From positions 1 through 40,672 of the forward strand of contig JAESSY010000205.1 in the NCBI GenBank assembly GCA_016763855.1: DNA of 40,672 bases. Direction: 5' to 3'. This DNA is from Pseudomonadales bacterium. Its GTDB lineage: Bacteria; Pseudomonadota; Gammaproteobacteria; Pseudomonadales; Azotimanducaceae. Shown here one piece after another: positions 15,620-22,674 of this stretch (position 1 is the stretch's first letter; each line of letters begins with the position of its first letter). The notes under the pieces were generated by a model that saw only the letters and a list, made by a program, of their open reading frames with translations, had not been told where the DNA came from and ran no database searches. A program made the position numbers and the translations under genes.

Positions 15620-15833
15620 AGATTTATCGTGATGCTGCTCTATCCAGGGGGTGCCGCTAACACGCCGATGGATACCCTGACCGTAAAAGGAGGTGATCCC
15701 ATCAATAGCCAGTCTATTTGGGGAGCCTCCGAGTTATCCTAGTACAAACTAGGCTTAATTCGGGATCGCTCCCTCTAGTTAAAAAAGTAAGTAAAAAGAG
15801 ACCCGTCAGGTTTTGATCTGACGGGTTTTTTTT
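15620..15833 (+). ncRNA. Candidate small RNA with anti-anti-Shine-Dalgarno segment
   Basis: About 210 bases between a strong promoter and a strong intrinsic terminator, with no credible reading frame. Hairpins visible by eye: TATCCA/TGGATA (15641-15674); a long one from GGAGGTGATCCCA to TGGGGAGCCTCC (15689-15730) with inner stem AATAG/CTATT; CCTAG/CTAGG (15738-15753); GGGA/TCCC (15762-15773); then the terminator. Bases 15687-15699 (AAGGAGGTGATCC) are perfectly complementary to the 16S rRNA 3' end, GGATCACCTCCTT, and sit in the 5' arm of the second hairpin. It does not match the 6S, 4.5S/SRP, tmRNA or RNase P sequences I know. It could be a regulatory RNA or the leader of an unrecognised short peptide gene. 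Confidence 0.6.
15801..15833 (+). terminator. Strong rho-independent terminator
   Basis: ACCCGTCAG (15801-15809) pairs perfectly with CTGACGGGT (15818-15826) around an 8-base loop and is followed directly by a run of T. A purine tract before the stem also gives T residues on the other strand, so it may stop transcription from metR as well. Confidence 0.92.
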
Positions 15834-15862
15834 ATTTTCGGTATTACGGTGAGACTCTATTT

Positions 15863-15912
15863 GCTGTAGGCACTTGACTTAGCTGTAAGCACTTGACTTA
15901 GCTGTAGGCACC
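15863..15912. repeat. 19-bp tandem repeat, 2.6 copies
   Basis: The unit GCTGTAGGCACTTGACTTA occurs at 15863-15881, again with one change (GCTGTAAGC...) at 15882-15900, and partly (GCTGTAGGCAC) at 15901-15911. It lies immediately beyond the metR stop codon, between it and the small-RNA terminator. Each full unit contains TTGACTTA, reminiscent of a -35 hexamer, but no -10 follows. It is probably a slippage product. Confidence 0.85.
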
Positions 15913-15916
15913 GCCC

Positions 15917-16837
15917 TTAAGCATGGACGGGCTTTATCCCCTTTAGGTAGGAGAAACAAGTATCGTTGGCTGTGGATAAAAAATCAGCCATATAAGGCGC
16001 TTCAAACTGATCTTCCCTGATCGCTGCATACAGCGTAGCCCAGTGTCCATTTTCCCCCAGAGGTTTAGCAATGATAGAATCGTTTGAACAGTATTCGGCG
16101 AGTGTCCAATTCGGAAGGCTGGCAACACCACGACCGCTTGCGACCAACTGAACCATCATGGGTGTCAATTCCGCCGTCCTCAAGCTAGCGGGTTCTACAT
16201 CCGCAGGATCAAGAAAATAAGTGAATATATCCAACCTATCCTTTTCCACCGGATAAATAATGAGTACTTCATCTTTCAAATCTTCAGGCTCAATAAAAGT
16301 CTTCCGGGCAAGACGATGATGCTTTGATACTGCTAACAAGGCCTCATATCGAAATAGGGGAACATAACGAATTCCAGGTAATTCGATTGGGTCAGAGGTA
16401 ATCACCAAATCCAAATCTCCCCTTGCAAGGGCCGGTAAAGGCGCAAAGTTAAACCCACCGGTTAGATCGAGCTCTACTTCAGGCCAATTAATTCTATATT
16501 GATCAATACAGGGGACTAGCCACTGAAAACAACTGTGGCATTCTATACAAATATGCAAGCGCCCTACTTCCCCGCCTATCAACCTTGCAACATCTCGCTC
16601 AGCCAATTTGAACATCGGCAAGACTTCATCCGCTAGAGTCAACAATCGTCGACCCGTGCTCGTAAATCTGGCTGGTTTGGTTTTCCGGATGAAAAGCGTG
16701 CAATTGAGCCTGTCTTCTAGGTCTTTAAGCTGATGAGATAGAGCCGATTGTGTTAAAAACAATCGATCAGCAGCTTTCACTAAGCTGCCGGTGTCTCTTA
16801 AGGCGACAAGAGTTTTTAAATGTCTTAACTCAATCAT
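15917..16837 (-). CDS. metR: LysR-family activator of methionine biosynthesis
   Basis: A 306-residue LysR regulator. The N-terminal winged helix reads IELRHLKTLVALRDTGSLVKAADRL, with recognition helix LTQSALSHQLKDLE. The effector domain has the MetR-specific blocks IECHSCFQWLVPCIDQY, GGFNFAPLPALARGDLDLVITSDP, YPVEKDRLDIFTYFLDPADVEPASLRTAELTPMMVQLVASGRGVASLPNW. These match MetR of enterobacteria and pseudomonads closely. MetR uses homocysteine as co-inducer to activate metE, metH and related genes. No methionine synthase gene lies next to it here, and the SAM-riboswitch gene is 11 kb away. The start used is ATG 16837; an almost identical 16-base copy of the start region lies just upstream. Confidence 0.92.
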   Translation of the reverse strand: MIELRHLKTLVALRDTGSLVKAADRLFLTQSALSHQLKDLEDRLNCTLFIRKTKPARFTSTGRRLLTLADEVLPMFKLAERDVARLIGGEVGRLHICIECHSCFQWLVPCIDQYRINWPEVELDLTGGFNFAPLPALARGDLDLVITSDPIELPGIRYVPLFRYEALLAVSKHHRLARKTFIEPEDLKDEVLIIYPVEKDRLDIFTYFLDPADVEPASLRTAELTPMMVQLVASGRGVASLPNWTLAEYCSNDSIIAKPLGENGHWATLYAAIREDQFEAPYMADFLSTANDTCFSYLKGIKPVHA

Positions 16838-16853
16838 TTCTCAATTCAATCAT
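16830..16853 (-). other. Duplicated metR start region forming a 7-codon leader frame
   Basis: AAATGATTGA occurs twice, 16 bases apart, so the metR start ATG (16835-16837) has an upstream twin (16851-16853). The upstream ATG opens a frame MIELRND that ends at a TGA lying four bases into metR, overlapping its start. Such overlap could couple or compete with metR translation. No reporter-type evidence is possible here, and it may be a neutral duplication. Confidence 0.35.
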
Positions 16854-17076
16854 TTCTTAATCTAGTAATCTCTTAATTTAATAGAGAATGGCTTTCCAAA
16901 GCTATCGAAACCCCTACAGAATCCCTAATACTAACAAAATATTCAGAAATTCACCTTCTATGGCAAAATTTGTACCCGTCAGTGCAGTAAGGTCTTGACT
17001 CAACCTGACGAAAAGACACAATAGAGCTACCGGCAGAACGATAATAATTAAACAGACTGGCCCAGTGGAGAACATG

Positions 17077-18030
17077 ATGTTCAACCCCTCTTCCGTCGTC
17101 ATCGAAGCATTTTTGGATGAACTGGTAACCCAATACTTCAAAGTATTCGGTAACGAAGATACTGCAATTAACGATTTAGTTTCCAATGCGCGTAATGCGC
17201 TGGAAATAATCTCAAATAGTGATGCGCCCTATCACGATGCCAACCACACCATCATGGTGACATTGGTTGGTCTCCAGATTATTCGAGGCAAAATATTACT
17301 TGAGGGAAATATTTCACCCGCAGACTGGGTTATGTTTGTCATCTCGCTCTTGCATCATGACATCGGTTACATTCGAGGTATTTGCAAAGCAGACAGAAGT
17401 GGTCGATACACCATAAACAAAGACGGGGATACAATTAAGGTTCCGCCTGGTGCCACTGATGCCTTTCTCACCCCTTATCATGTCGACAGAGCAAAATTAT
17501 TTATCTCTGAACGATTCAAGCATGACAAGATTATCGATGTTGATACCGTCTGCCTCAATATTGAAAGGACGCGATTCCCCGTTCCTACAGAAGACGATCA
17601 CCAATGCTGTGATGATATTCCTGGACTAATTAGGGCCGCAGACTTGATCGGGCAATTAGCAGACCCTCAATATTTAAGAAAAACATCGTCTTTGTTTTAT
17701 GAATTTAATGAAACAGGTACGGCAAAAAGGATGGGTTACACAAATGCAGCAGATGTACGAGGAGGGTATCCAAAGTTTTTCTGGGAAACCGTTTCTCCCT
17801 ATATACAAGAAGGTCTTCGGTACTTACGGCGAACCCAGGATGGACAACAATGGGCTGCCAATCTTTATGCGAATGTATTCACTGAAGAACATGATATCCC
17901 TGCTTATGGTCCAGAGAGGCGTAATACTGAAGATCGTCGTGAAGAATTAAACACGCCGTTTACAGCCAAGGTCATTACAGATGACAATCTAAGAAAGGAT
18001 CACCGCCGAAAAAGTGATACTTCTGAATAA
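17077..18030 (+). CDS. HD-domain metal-dependent phosphohydrolase
   Basis: A 317-residue protein with an HD-type fold. The metal ligands are suggested by YHDANHTIMVTLVG (about 52-65), LLHHDIGYIRG (92-102, the His-Asp pair) and a later Asp in RAADLIGQLADPQYL. The YHxxxH...HD order recalls cyclic-nucleotide phosphodiesterase-like HD proteins, but the substrate is unknown. The C-terminus (GPERRNTEDRREELNTPF, RKDHRRKSDTSE) is highly charged and disordered-looking. Three in-frame starts exist (GTG 17065, ATG 17074, ATG 17077). GGAG at 17067-17070 gives the best spacing (6) to 17077. It is divergent from metR. The following glycosyltransferase starts 102 bases later, so joint regulation is possible but unproven. 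Confidence 0.8.
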   Translation: MFNPSSVVIEAFLDELVTQYFKVFGNEDTAINDLVSNARNALEIISNSDAPYHDANHTIMVTLVGLQIIRGKILLEGNISPADWVMFVISLLHHDIGYIRGICKADRSGRYTINKDGDTIKVPPGATDAFLTPYHVDRAKLFISERFKHDKIIDVDTVCLNIERTRFPVPTEDDHQCCDDIPGLIRAADLIGQLADPQYLRKTSSLFYEFNETGTAKRMGYTNAADVRGGYPKFFWETVSPYIQEGLRYLRRTQDGQQWAANLYANVFTEEHDIPAYGPERRNTEDRREELNTPFTAKVITDDNLRKDHRRKSDTSE

Positions 18031-18132
18031 TTTCAGCTAGGCTATTCATAAATAGCGTTTATGAGTCAGTAAATTGGTATTCGGCGTATTAATCTTTACA
18101 ATAACGGCCAATATCAACCAATCTCCTCCTGA

Positions 18133-19455
18133 ATGCTCGATAGCGCTCTTTCCACTTTAATTGCCGAACCGTCTCGGCCACTCAAAATCGCATTATTGGG
18201 CTATCGCAGCCACCCATATAGTGGTGGTCAAGGTATCTATATCCGATATTTAAGCCAGGCATTGGTCAATGCAGGCCACAAAGTTGATGTCATTTCTGGC
18301 CCTCCCTATCCTGATCTAGATGAAAGAGTAAAATTAATTAAACTGCCGAGCCTGAATCTCTTTGAAGAAAAAAGTCATGTAAAGGCTTTAAAACCGAAAC
18401 ACCTCCTCTCCTATACGGATTTTTTTGAGTGGTTCACCATGTTAACTGGAGGGTTTGCGGAACCCTATACCTTTGGTCGACGCCTCACTCGTTACTTTAA
18501 AAAAAATGTCTCCGACTACGATATCGTCCACGACAATCAATCTCTTTGTTATGGCACATTGCATCTCCAAAAGAAGGGACATGCTGTCATTACAACAATT
18601 CACCACCCCATTACCAGCGATCTAAAAATAGCCCTGACAAATGCTGAAAACTGGGGTATGCGATTATTAATCAGAAGGTGGCACTCTTTCCTGAAAATGC
18701 AAAAAAGGGTGGTCAAAAACCTCGATAATCTGGTCACCGTATCTGAAGTGTCACGATGTGACATTGCAAAAGCATTTTCTGTTCCAACAGAAAAATTAAG
18801 CGTTGTTCATAACGGGATTGATACTGACATTTTCAAACCAATGCCAGAAATCAAAGCTGGACCTTTCAATATTATGGCAACAGCAAGTGCTGACCAGCCT
18901 CTAAAAGGGCTCAGATATCTACTAAAAGCAATCGCGAATCTTACTGAAGTGTTTCCGGAGATTCACTTAACAGTATTAGGTAAAATAAAAGAAGGTGGAG
19001 AGATAGATAAACTCCTACAAGAATTGACCATCGACTCTCACCTCAAATTTGTATCCAATCTAACAACTGAAGAAGTCGTCAAGCTATATGCCAGTGCAAG
19101 CATAGTTGTCGTGCCTTCAATTTATGAAGGCTTTGGTCTGCCTGCTGGTGAAGCAATGGCCTGTGGTGTTCCCGTCATATCAACCGATGGTGGCGCACTT
19201 CCAGAGGTCGTCGGGGATTGTGGCATTATTGTACCAACCAGAGATCACATTGCCATTTCAGAAGCAATTACATTACTTTTTAATGACCCGGCCAAACGAT
19301 GCGACTTATCGGTGCGGGGTAGAGAACGAATACAGAAGCACTTTAGTTGGAAAGTTGCCGCTCAAGATATGGTCACTTTATACGAGCAAATACTAAAGAA
19401 ACAAGCGCTATCAGCTTCAAACCAAGAGCCATCAGCTTCAAACCAAGAGAACTAA
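18133..19455 (+). CDS. Glycosyltransferase family 4
   Basis: A 440-residue GT-B fold glycosyltransferase. The N-terminal acceptor domain has KIALLGYRSHPYSGGQGIYI with the glycine-rich donor-phosphate loop. The C-terminal GT4 domain has the EX7E motif in IYEGFGLPAGEAMACGVPVI, followed by GGALPEVVGDCGIIV. It is retaining, cytosolic or membrane-associated, and uses a nucleotide-sugar donor. The C-terminal tail is an odd seven-residue repeat, SASNQEP-SASNQEN, encoded by a 21-base direct repeat. The next gene, a methyltransferase, starts three bases after its stop. With the two genes beyond, this forms a conserved-looking but uncharacterised glycan or glycolipid modification cluster. Confidence 0.9.
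   Translation: MLDSALSTLIAEPSRPLKIALLGYRSHPYSGGQGIYIRYLSQALVNAGHKVDVISGPPYPDLDERVKLIKLPSLNLFEEKSHVKALKPKHLLSYTDFFEWFTMLTGGFAEPYTFGRRLTRYFKKNVSDYDIVHDNQSLCYGTLHLQKKGHAVITTIHHPITSDLKIALTNAENWGMRLLIRRWHSFLKMQKRVVKNLDNLVTVSEVSRCDIAKAFSVPTEKLSVVHNGIDTDIFKPMPEIKAGPFNIMATASADQPLKGLRYLLKAIANLTEVFPEIHLTVLGKIKEGGEIDKLLQELTIDSHLKFVSNLTTEEVVKLYASASIVVVPSIYEGFGLPAGEAMACGVPVISTDGGALPEVVGDCGIIVPTRDHIAISEAITLLFNDPAKRCDLSVRGRERIQKHFSWKVAAQDMVTLYEQILKKQALSASNQEPSASNQEN
19410..19449. repeat. 21-bp direct repeat inside the glycosyltransferase 3' end
   Basis: ATCAGCTTCAAACCAAGAG occurs at 19410-19428 and again at 19431-19449. The period is 21 bases, so the reading frame is kept and the protein gains a second SASNQE heptad. 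It probably arose by slippage at the C-terminal tail. Confidence 0.9.
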
Positions 19456-19457
19456 CA

Positions 19458-20219
19458 ATGTCTATGGAAACTGTCAATTTCGACCACCTGCAACTAAAAG
19501 AGCATGACCGCTTGCTAGATTTAGGATGTGGCGAAGGAAGACATGCGATTACAGCATACCTAAGAGAAAACATAGAATCCGTAGGTATTGATTTAAGTCT
19601 AGAAGATCTCAGTACAACTAAAGAAAGATTTAACGAGTTTAGGGATAGTAACAACGAGCTCAAAAGCCTCAACGTATCGGTTGCCAACGGTCAAACCTTG
19701 CCATTTTCAGATAACACTTTTGATAAGGTCATTTGTTCCGAAGTCTTGGAGCACATTCCGGACTATCGCGCAGTGTTGAGAGAAATTAACAGAGTAATAA
19801 AACCCGGAGGGATATTTGTTGCCAGTGTGCCGAGGTTTTTCCCCGAGTGGGTTTGTTGGCAACTCAGTGACGCTTATCACGAGGTTGAAGGAGGTCACGT
19901 CAGAATTTTTAATGCAGGTCATCTCCGAAGCGATATAGAAGACAATGGCATGATTTTTTTTAAGAAACACCATGCCCATTCACTTCACGTGCCCTATTGG
20001 TGGTTGAAATGTTTATTCTGGAAGAAAGAAGGCGAACAGCAAGCCGGTATCGTTGAGGCATACCATCGTTTCCTTGTATGGGATCTAATGAAAAAACCAT
20101 CAATTACCCGTTTTCTTGACTGGCTCCTCAATCCAATAATCGGCAAAAGTGTCGTCATGTATTTTGTAAAATCTCTGAAGCCAGATCCTCAAGGATCTAT
20201 ACAAAGGACCCCAATCTAG
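19458..20219 (+). CDS. Class I SAM-dependent methyltransferase
   Basis: A 253-residue Rossmann-fold methyltransferase (Methyltransf_11 type). Motif I is LLDLGCGEGRHAI (about 20-32), motif II VGIDLS, then ANGQTLPFSDNTFDKVICSEVLEHI and the post-motif KPGGIFVASVPRFFPEWVCW. Aromatic clusters (VPYWWLKCLFW) near residues 175-190 may form a substrate pocket or membrane contact. A longer upstream frame exists but overlaps the glycosyltransferase gene; ATG 19458 follows an AAGAGA and is preferred. The stop TAG overlaps the GTG start of the next gene by one base (TAGTG), so the two are translationally coupled. The acceptor is presumably the glycan product or the substrate of the neighbours. Confidence 0.9.
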   Translation: MSMETVNFDHLQLKEHDRLLDLGCGEGRHAITAYLRENIESVGIDLSLEDLSTTKERFNEFRDSNNELKSLNVSVANGQTLPFSDNTFDKVICSEVLEHIPDYRAVLREINRVIKPGGIFVASVPRFFPEWVCWQLSDAYHEVEGGHVRIFNAGHLRSDIEDNGMIFFKKHHAHSLHVPYWWLKCLFWKKEGEQQAGIVEAYHRFLVWDLMKKPSITRFLDWLLNPIIGKSVVMYFVKSLKPDPQGSIQRTPI

Positions 20220-21304
20220 TGACCCGATTATATGTTACAGAAGGGCTATATCCTCGAGAGTACCTAAGCGACACCGTCGATTTCATCGTTCGCACACAGC
20301 GAGAATCCGGAGATATTCCGTGGTTTGAAGGCGGCAGTCTTGATCCCTGGGACCATATTGAGTCTGCTATGGGATTGGCTATCGGTGGCAAATACAAAGA
20401 AGCTAAAATGGCATACCAGTGGTTAGCAGAGATGCAACTGAGTAATGGTAGCTGGCTCGCTGCTTATCAAGATGGAGAGATAGCCGATGGCACGAGAGCA
20501 GAATCAAATTTTGTCGCCTATATTGCAACAGGTTTATGGCACTACTATCTGATTACTGAGGACATCAAATTTCTCCAAGAATTTTGGCCAGTACTCGACA
20601 GGGCAATGAATTTTGTTATTCGCTTAAAAGGCGATCAAGGACAAATCTATTGGGCAGAGGATACTACCGACGGTATAAAAGAAGACTCTCTCATCACAGG
20701 TTGCAGCAGCATTTATAAAAGTTTTGAATGCGCCTTAAACATTGCGGCAATCCTTAATATAGAAAAACCCGAATGGCAAAGCACAAAAACTGATCTGCTT
20801 CATGCTTTACGTCATATACCTGATTGTTTTGATCGTACTTGGGACAGTAAAAGTCGATTTGCAATGGATTGGTTTTATCCAGTACTTACGGGTGTCATAA
20901 GCGGATCAGAAGGTCGCCGCCATCTCGAAGCAAGGTGGGATGAATTCGTAGTCGATCAAATGGGTTGCCGCTGTGTTAATGACGAACCTTGGGTTACTGT
21001 TGCTGAATCTTGTGAACTTGTCATGGCCCTTCTCTCAGTTGGAGAGACCCACAAAGCAGTAGAGGTGTTTTCTTGGCTACATCAATTCAGAGACAATGAT
21101 GGCGCCTACTGGACAGGGTACGTCTACACGGATAAAGCGCTTTGGCCCCTGGAAAAACCGACCTGGACAGCAGGCGCTGTTCTCCTCGCCGCTGATGCGC
21201 TCTCCCACTATACTCAGGCCTCAAGCTTATTTCTGGGTCCGTCAGGCCCGGCGCTGCAAAATTCCGAGGGTTTGAACTACACCAAGATCCTTAAAAAGAC
21301 CTGA
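20219..21304 (+). CDS. 'Prenyltransferase'-annotated alpha/alpha-barrel protein, actinobacterial type
   Basis: A 361-residue protein that I recognise as the family usually auto-annotated as prenyltransferase in Actinobacteria. Conserved segments are TQRESGDIPWFEGGSLDPWDHIESAMGL, NFVAYIATGLWHYYLIT, TGCSSIYKSFECAL, RFAMDWFYPVLTGV, RCVNDEPWVTVAESCELVMAL and DGAYWTGYVY. Regular helical hairpins with Trp- and Gly-rich turns indicate an (alpha/alpha) barrel like those of glycosidases and terpene/prenyl-transfer enzymes. I know of no demonstrated activity. The DPWDH and AESCE acidic pairs are plausible catalytic or metal sites. GTG start overlaps the upstream stop; AGGA lies nine bases upstream. It converges with the methyltransferase gene at 21306, whose restored frame would overlap its 3' end. 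Confidence 0.82.
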   Translation: MTRLYVTEGLYPREYLSDTVDFIVRTQRESGDIPWFEGGSLDPWDHIESAMGLAIGGKYKEAKMAYQWLAEMQLSNGSWLAAYQDGEIADGTRAESNFVAYIATGLWHYYLITEDIKFLQEFWPVLDRAMNFVIRLKGDQGQIYWAEDTTDGIKEDSLITGCSSIYKSFECALNIAAILNIEKPEWQSTKTDLLHALRHIPDCFDRTWDSKSRFAMDWFYPVLTGVISGSEGRRHLEARWDEFVVDQMGCRCVNDEPWVTVAESCELVMALLSVGETHKAVEVFSWLHQFRDNDGAYWTGYVYTDKALWPLEKPTWTAGAVLLAADALSHYTQASSLFLGPSGPALQNSEGLNYTKILKKT

Positions 21305-21305
21305 T

Positions 21306-21857
21306 TCAATGGCTTTTTTCCAAATGGTATAAGGCGCTTGCCCCCCCTTTTTCTGGGTCAGGAAAAATATCGTGGATAGCTAAAATTCCACCTGTCGCGA
21401 TATGTTTAGCCCAACATTGATAATCTGTTAGTGCTGCCTCCATACTATGACCACCATCAATAAAAACCAAACCAAGGGGCGTTTGCCAGTCTCTGGATGC
21501 TACATGAGAAGGCGCAACAATGGGAACGACGAAATCCTCTAGCCCAGCTCGCTGCATAACACCTCTAAATTCCTTGAAACTGTCCATCAACCCGGCGTCG
21601 CTATCAAACAATTCCGGATCATGATATTCCTCTCCTAACTGGTGCTCTTCAGAACCACGATGATGATCAACCGCAAATAGCGTGAGCGCTTTTGTTTTGC
21701 AAGCAGTGCCCAGGTATACAGTCGATTTACCACAATAACTCCCTATTTCGAGGGCAGGGCCTAAGTTCGCGGATGCCAAACAATGATCATGCAAGGCTTT
21801 ACCTTCTTCTGGGTCAAGGAATCCCTTGACTGAATCAATATCCAGAGGTAACTTCAT
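21306..21857 (-). CDS. Class I SAM-dependent methyltransferase, C-terminus out of frame at a homopolymer
   Basis: A 183-residue Methyltransf_24-type protein: ALEIGSYCGKSTVYLG is motif I, followed by FAVDHHRGSEEHQLGEEYHD, LGLVFIDGGHSMEAALTDY and GGILAIHDIFPDPEKGG. In the visible frame it then ends abruptly as ASALYHLEKSH. Reading past the G7 run (C7 at 21341-21347 on this strand) with one base fewer gives QAPYTIWKKAIESGLFKD and a stop at 21242-21244. That is the C-terminus I expect for this family, and the restored product is about 204 residues. So either an indel in the homopolymer (sequencing or real), or slippage-based on/off switching. AAGGTG lies six bases before ATG 21857. It forms a unit with the upstream 59-residue membrane protein. 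The family is common in Actinobacteria beside the preceding gene. Confidence 0.82.
   Translation of the reverse strand: MKLPLDIDSVKGFLDPEEGKALHDHCLASANLGPALEIGSYCGKSTVYLGTACKTKALTLFAVDHHRGSEEHQLGEEYHDPELFDSDAGLMDSFKEFRGVMQRAGLEDFVVPIVAPSHVASRDWQTPLGLVFIDGGHSMEAALTDYQCWAKHIATGGILAIHDIFPDPEKGGASALYHLEKSH
21341..21347. repeat. C7/G7 homopolymer at the frameshift of the methyltransferase
   Basis: Seven C (followed by five T) on the + strand correspond to GGGGGGG after AAAAA in the minus-strand gene. Six or nine G would keep the family C-terminus in frame. Such runs are classic slipped-strand sites and also classic sequencing-error sites. Confidence 0.9.
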
Positions 21858-21866
21858 GGAGACACC

Positions 21867-22046
21867 TTAAAAGGTAATAAAAACAACAAGATAGACAGGA
21901 ATAATCAATAATATTGCATAGATTGCAATATTATTATGGGCGGGGAACTTCATTTCTGCCTTGAGGGGGAAACGATCCCCAATCAGTAGCCAAATGACAC
22001 AGCCCAAAACAACCGCAACAACCAAACTCAATATCAATATAGCCAC
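21867..22046 (-). CDS. Small two-helix membrane protein (59 aa)
   Basis: A short gene of 60 codons starting at GTG 22046, with AAGGAT six bases upstream. The product has two hydrophobic helices (AILILSLVVAVVLGCVIWLL and IAIYAILLIIPVYLVVFITF) joined by a charged loop GDRFPLKAEMKFPAHNN. No family is recognised. The stop lies nine bases before the ATG of the methyltransferase gene, and its last codons form that gene's ribosome site, so the two are probably co-translated. The topology fits a small membrane subunit or a partner for a lipid-linked substrate. A perfect 12-base inverted repeat lies within its coding sequence. The open question is whether the GTG or an internal TTG is used. Confidence 0.6.
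   Translation of the reverse strand: MAILILSLVVAVVLGCVIWLLIGDRFPLKAEMKFPAHNNIAIYAILLIIPVYLVVFITF
21907..21935. repeat. Perfect 12-bp inverted repeat inside the small membrane-protein gene
   Basis: AATAATATTGCA (21907-21918) and TGCAATATTATT (21924-21935) are exact reverse complements around a 5-base loop. The position within codons for HNNIAIYAILLI means that the symmetry is carried by coding sequence. It could be an RNA hairpin that affects expression of the downstream methyltransferase, or a protein-binding site. Confidence 0.85.
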
Positions 22047-22083
22047 AATCCATCCTTATCCTTATGAGGAAATCACGGCAAAA

Positions 22084-22103
22084 CAATATTTGTGAAAATA
22101 TTG
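22084..22103. promoter_or_regulatory. Perfect palindrome, candidate operator
   Basis: CAATATTT-GTGA-AAATATTG (8-base arms, 4-base centre) lies between the divergent small membrane-protein gene and the 153-residue orphan gene. It is directly upstream of a possible promoter, TTGGAC (22114-22119)-N17-TAGACT (22137-22142). A regulator dimer here could act on both directions. The regulator is unknown. Confidence 0.5.
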
Positions 22104-22176
22104 TCACCGAAAATTGGACATAACTTTACCACCCCATAGACTGTATGTATGTGTTCCTAGAAGAAATTGATTACTA

Positions 22177-22638
22177 ATGAGTCACAAAATGAATCTAGAA
22201 TCTATCCAGCTTATAAAATGCCTGGTTGAAAACAAGGATCTGCAATCAAGCTATCGCCTTATTGAGAAAAGTAATTTTGATCTGTGGTCTTTTCTAATGA
22301 ATACGAAACATCATATTAAGATACAGGAAAAGTCCCTCTGTCTGTGGTTGAGTGAATCGGAATTCAAATCAAAGGAAGAAATATACCGTCGGGCGGGGGA
22401 CATTACTGCTGCGAACAAACTACAACTAATGATGTATGATAATTATGGCAATTTTTCCAATACTTGTCGTTATGTTCCGGAATCTGATACTCAAGCCGTC
22501 AGGGAAATTCTAATTTCACATCTCCCTGAAAAGGTTAGACTTCACGATCGATTTACCATGGAAATTGAAGCAGGTCAGTTAGTCACCACCGGACCCCACA
22601 TTCAACTTGGCTTGATCGAAGCAGAAGCTTTTAGTTAG
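22177..22638 (+). CDS. Hypothetical protein (153 aa)
   Basis: An orphan soluble protein, MSHKMNLESIQLIKCLVENK onward, apparently alpha-helical in the first two thirds (SYRLIEKSNFDLWSFLMN, KEEIYRRAGDITAANKLQLMMY) and ending in a beta-like stretch FTMEIEAGQLVTTGPHIQLGLIEAEAF. It has no signal peptide, membrane segment or recognised catalytic motif. A possible promoter is 34 bases upstream of the start. It is flanked by the methyltransferase/small-membrane unit (divergent) and by moeA (convergent). A shared function with either is not indicated. Codon use looks like its neighbours. Confidence 0.7.
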   Translation: MSHKMNLESIQLIKCLVENKDLQSSYRLIEKSNFDLWSFLMNTKHHIKIQEKSLCLWLSESEFKSKEEIYRRAGDITAANKLQLMMYDNYGNFSNTCRYVPESDTQAVREILISHLPEKVRLHDRFTMEIEAGQLVTTGPHIQLGLIEAEAFS

Positions 22639-22650
22639 GCCTTCTAAACA

Positions 22651-22668
22651 GAGAGCGAACCCGCTCTC
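22651..22668. terminator. Bidirectional hairpin between convergent genes
   Basis: GAGAGCG (22651-22657) pairs with CGCTCTC (22662-22668) around AACC, with an outer AACAG/CTGTT extension. It separates the orphan gene (stop 22638) from moeA (stop 22675). There is no clear T-run, so termination may be weak or rho-assisted. Confidence 0.5.
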
Positions 22669-22674
22669 AAGCTG

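Noticed and set aside
15660-15730. Remnant of a 16S rRNA gene 3' end on the minus strand
   Set aside because: Only the 13-base GGATCACCTCCTT segment matches; the universally conserved bases just upstream in 16S rRNA are absent.
15620-15833. 6S RNA, 4.5S/SRP RNA, tmRNA or RNase P RNA
   Set aside because: The GGTCAGGTCCGGAAGG loop of 4.5S RNA, the tmRNA ends and the RNase P conserved blocks are absent, and the fold is a row of separate hairpins rather than the long 6S rod.
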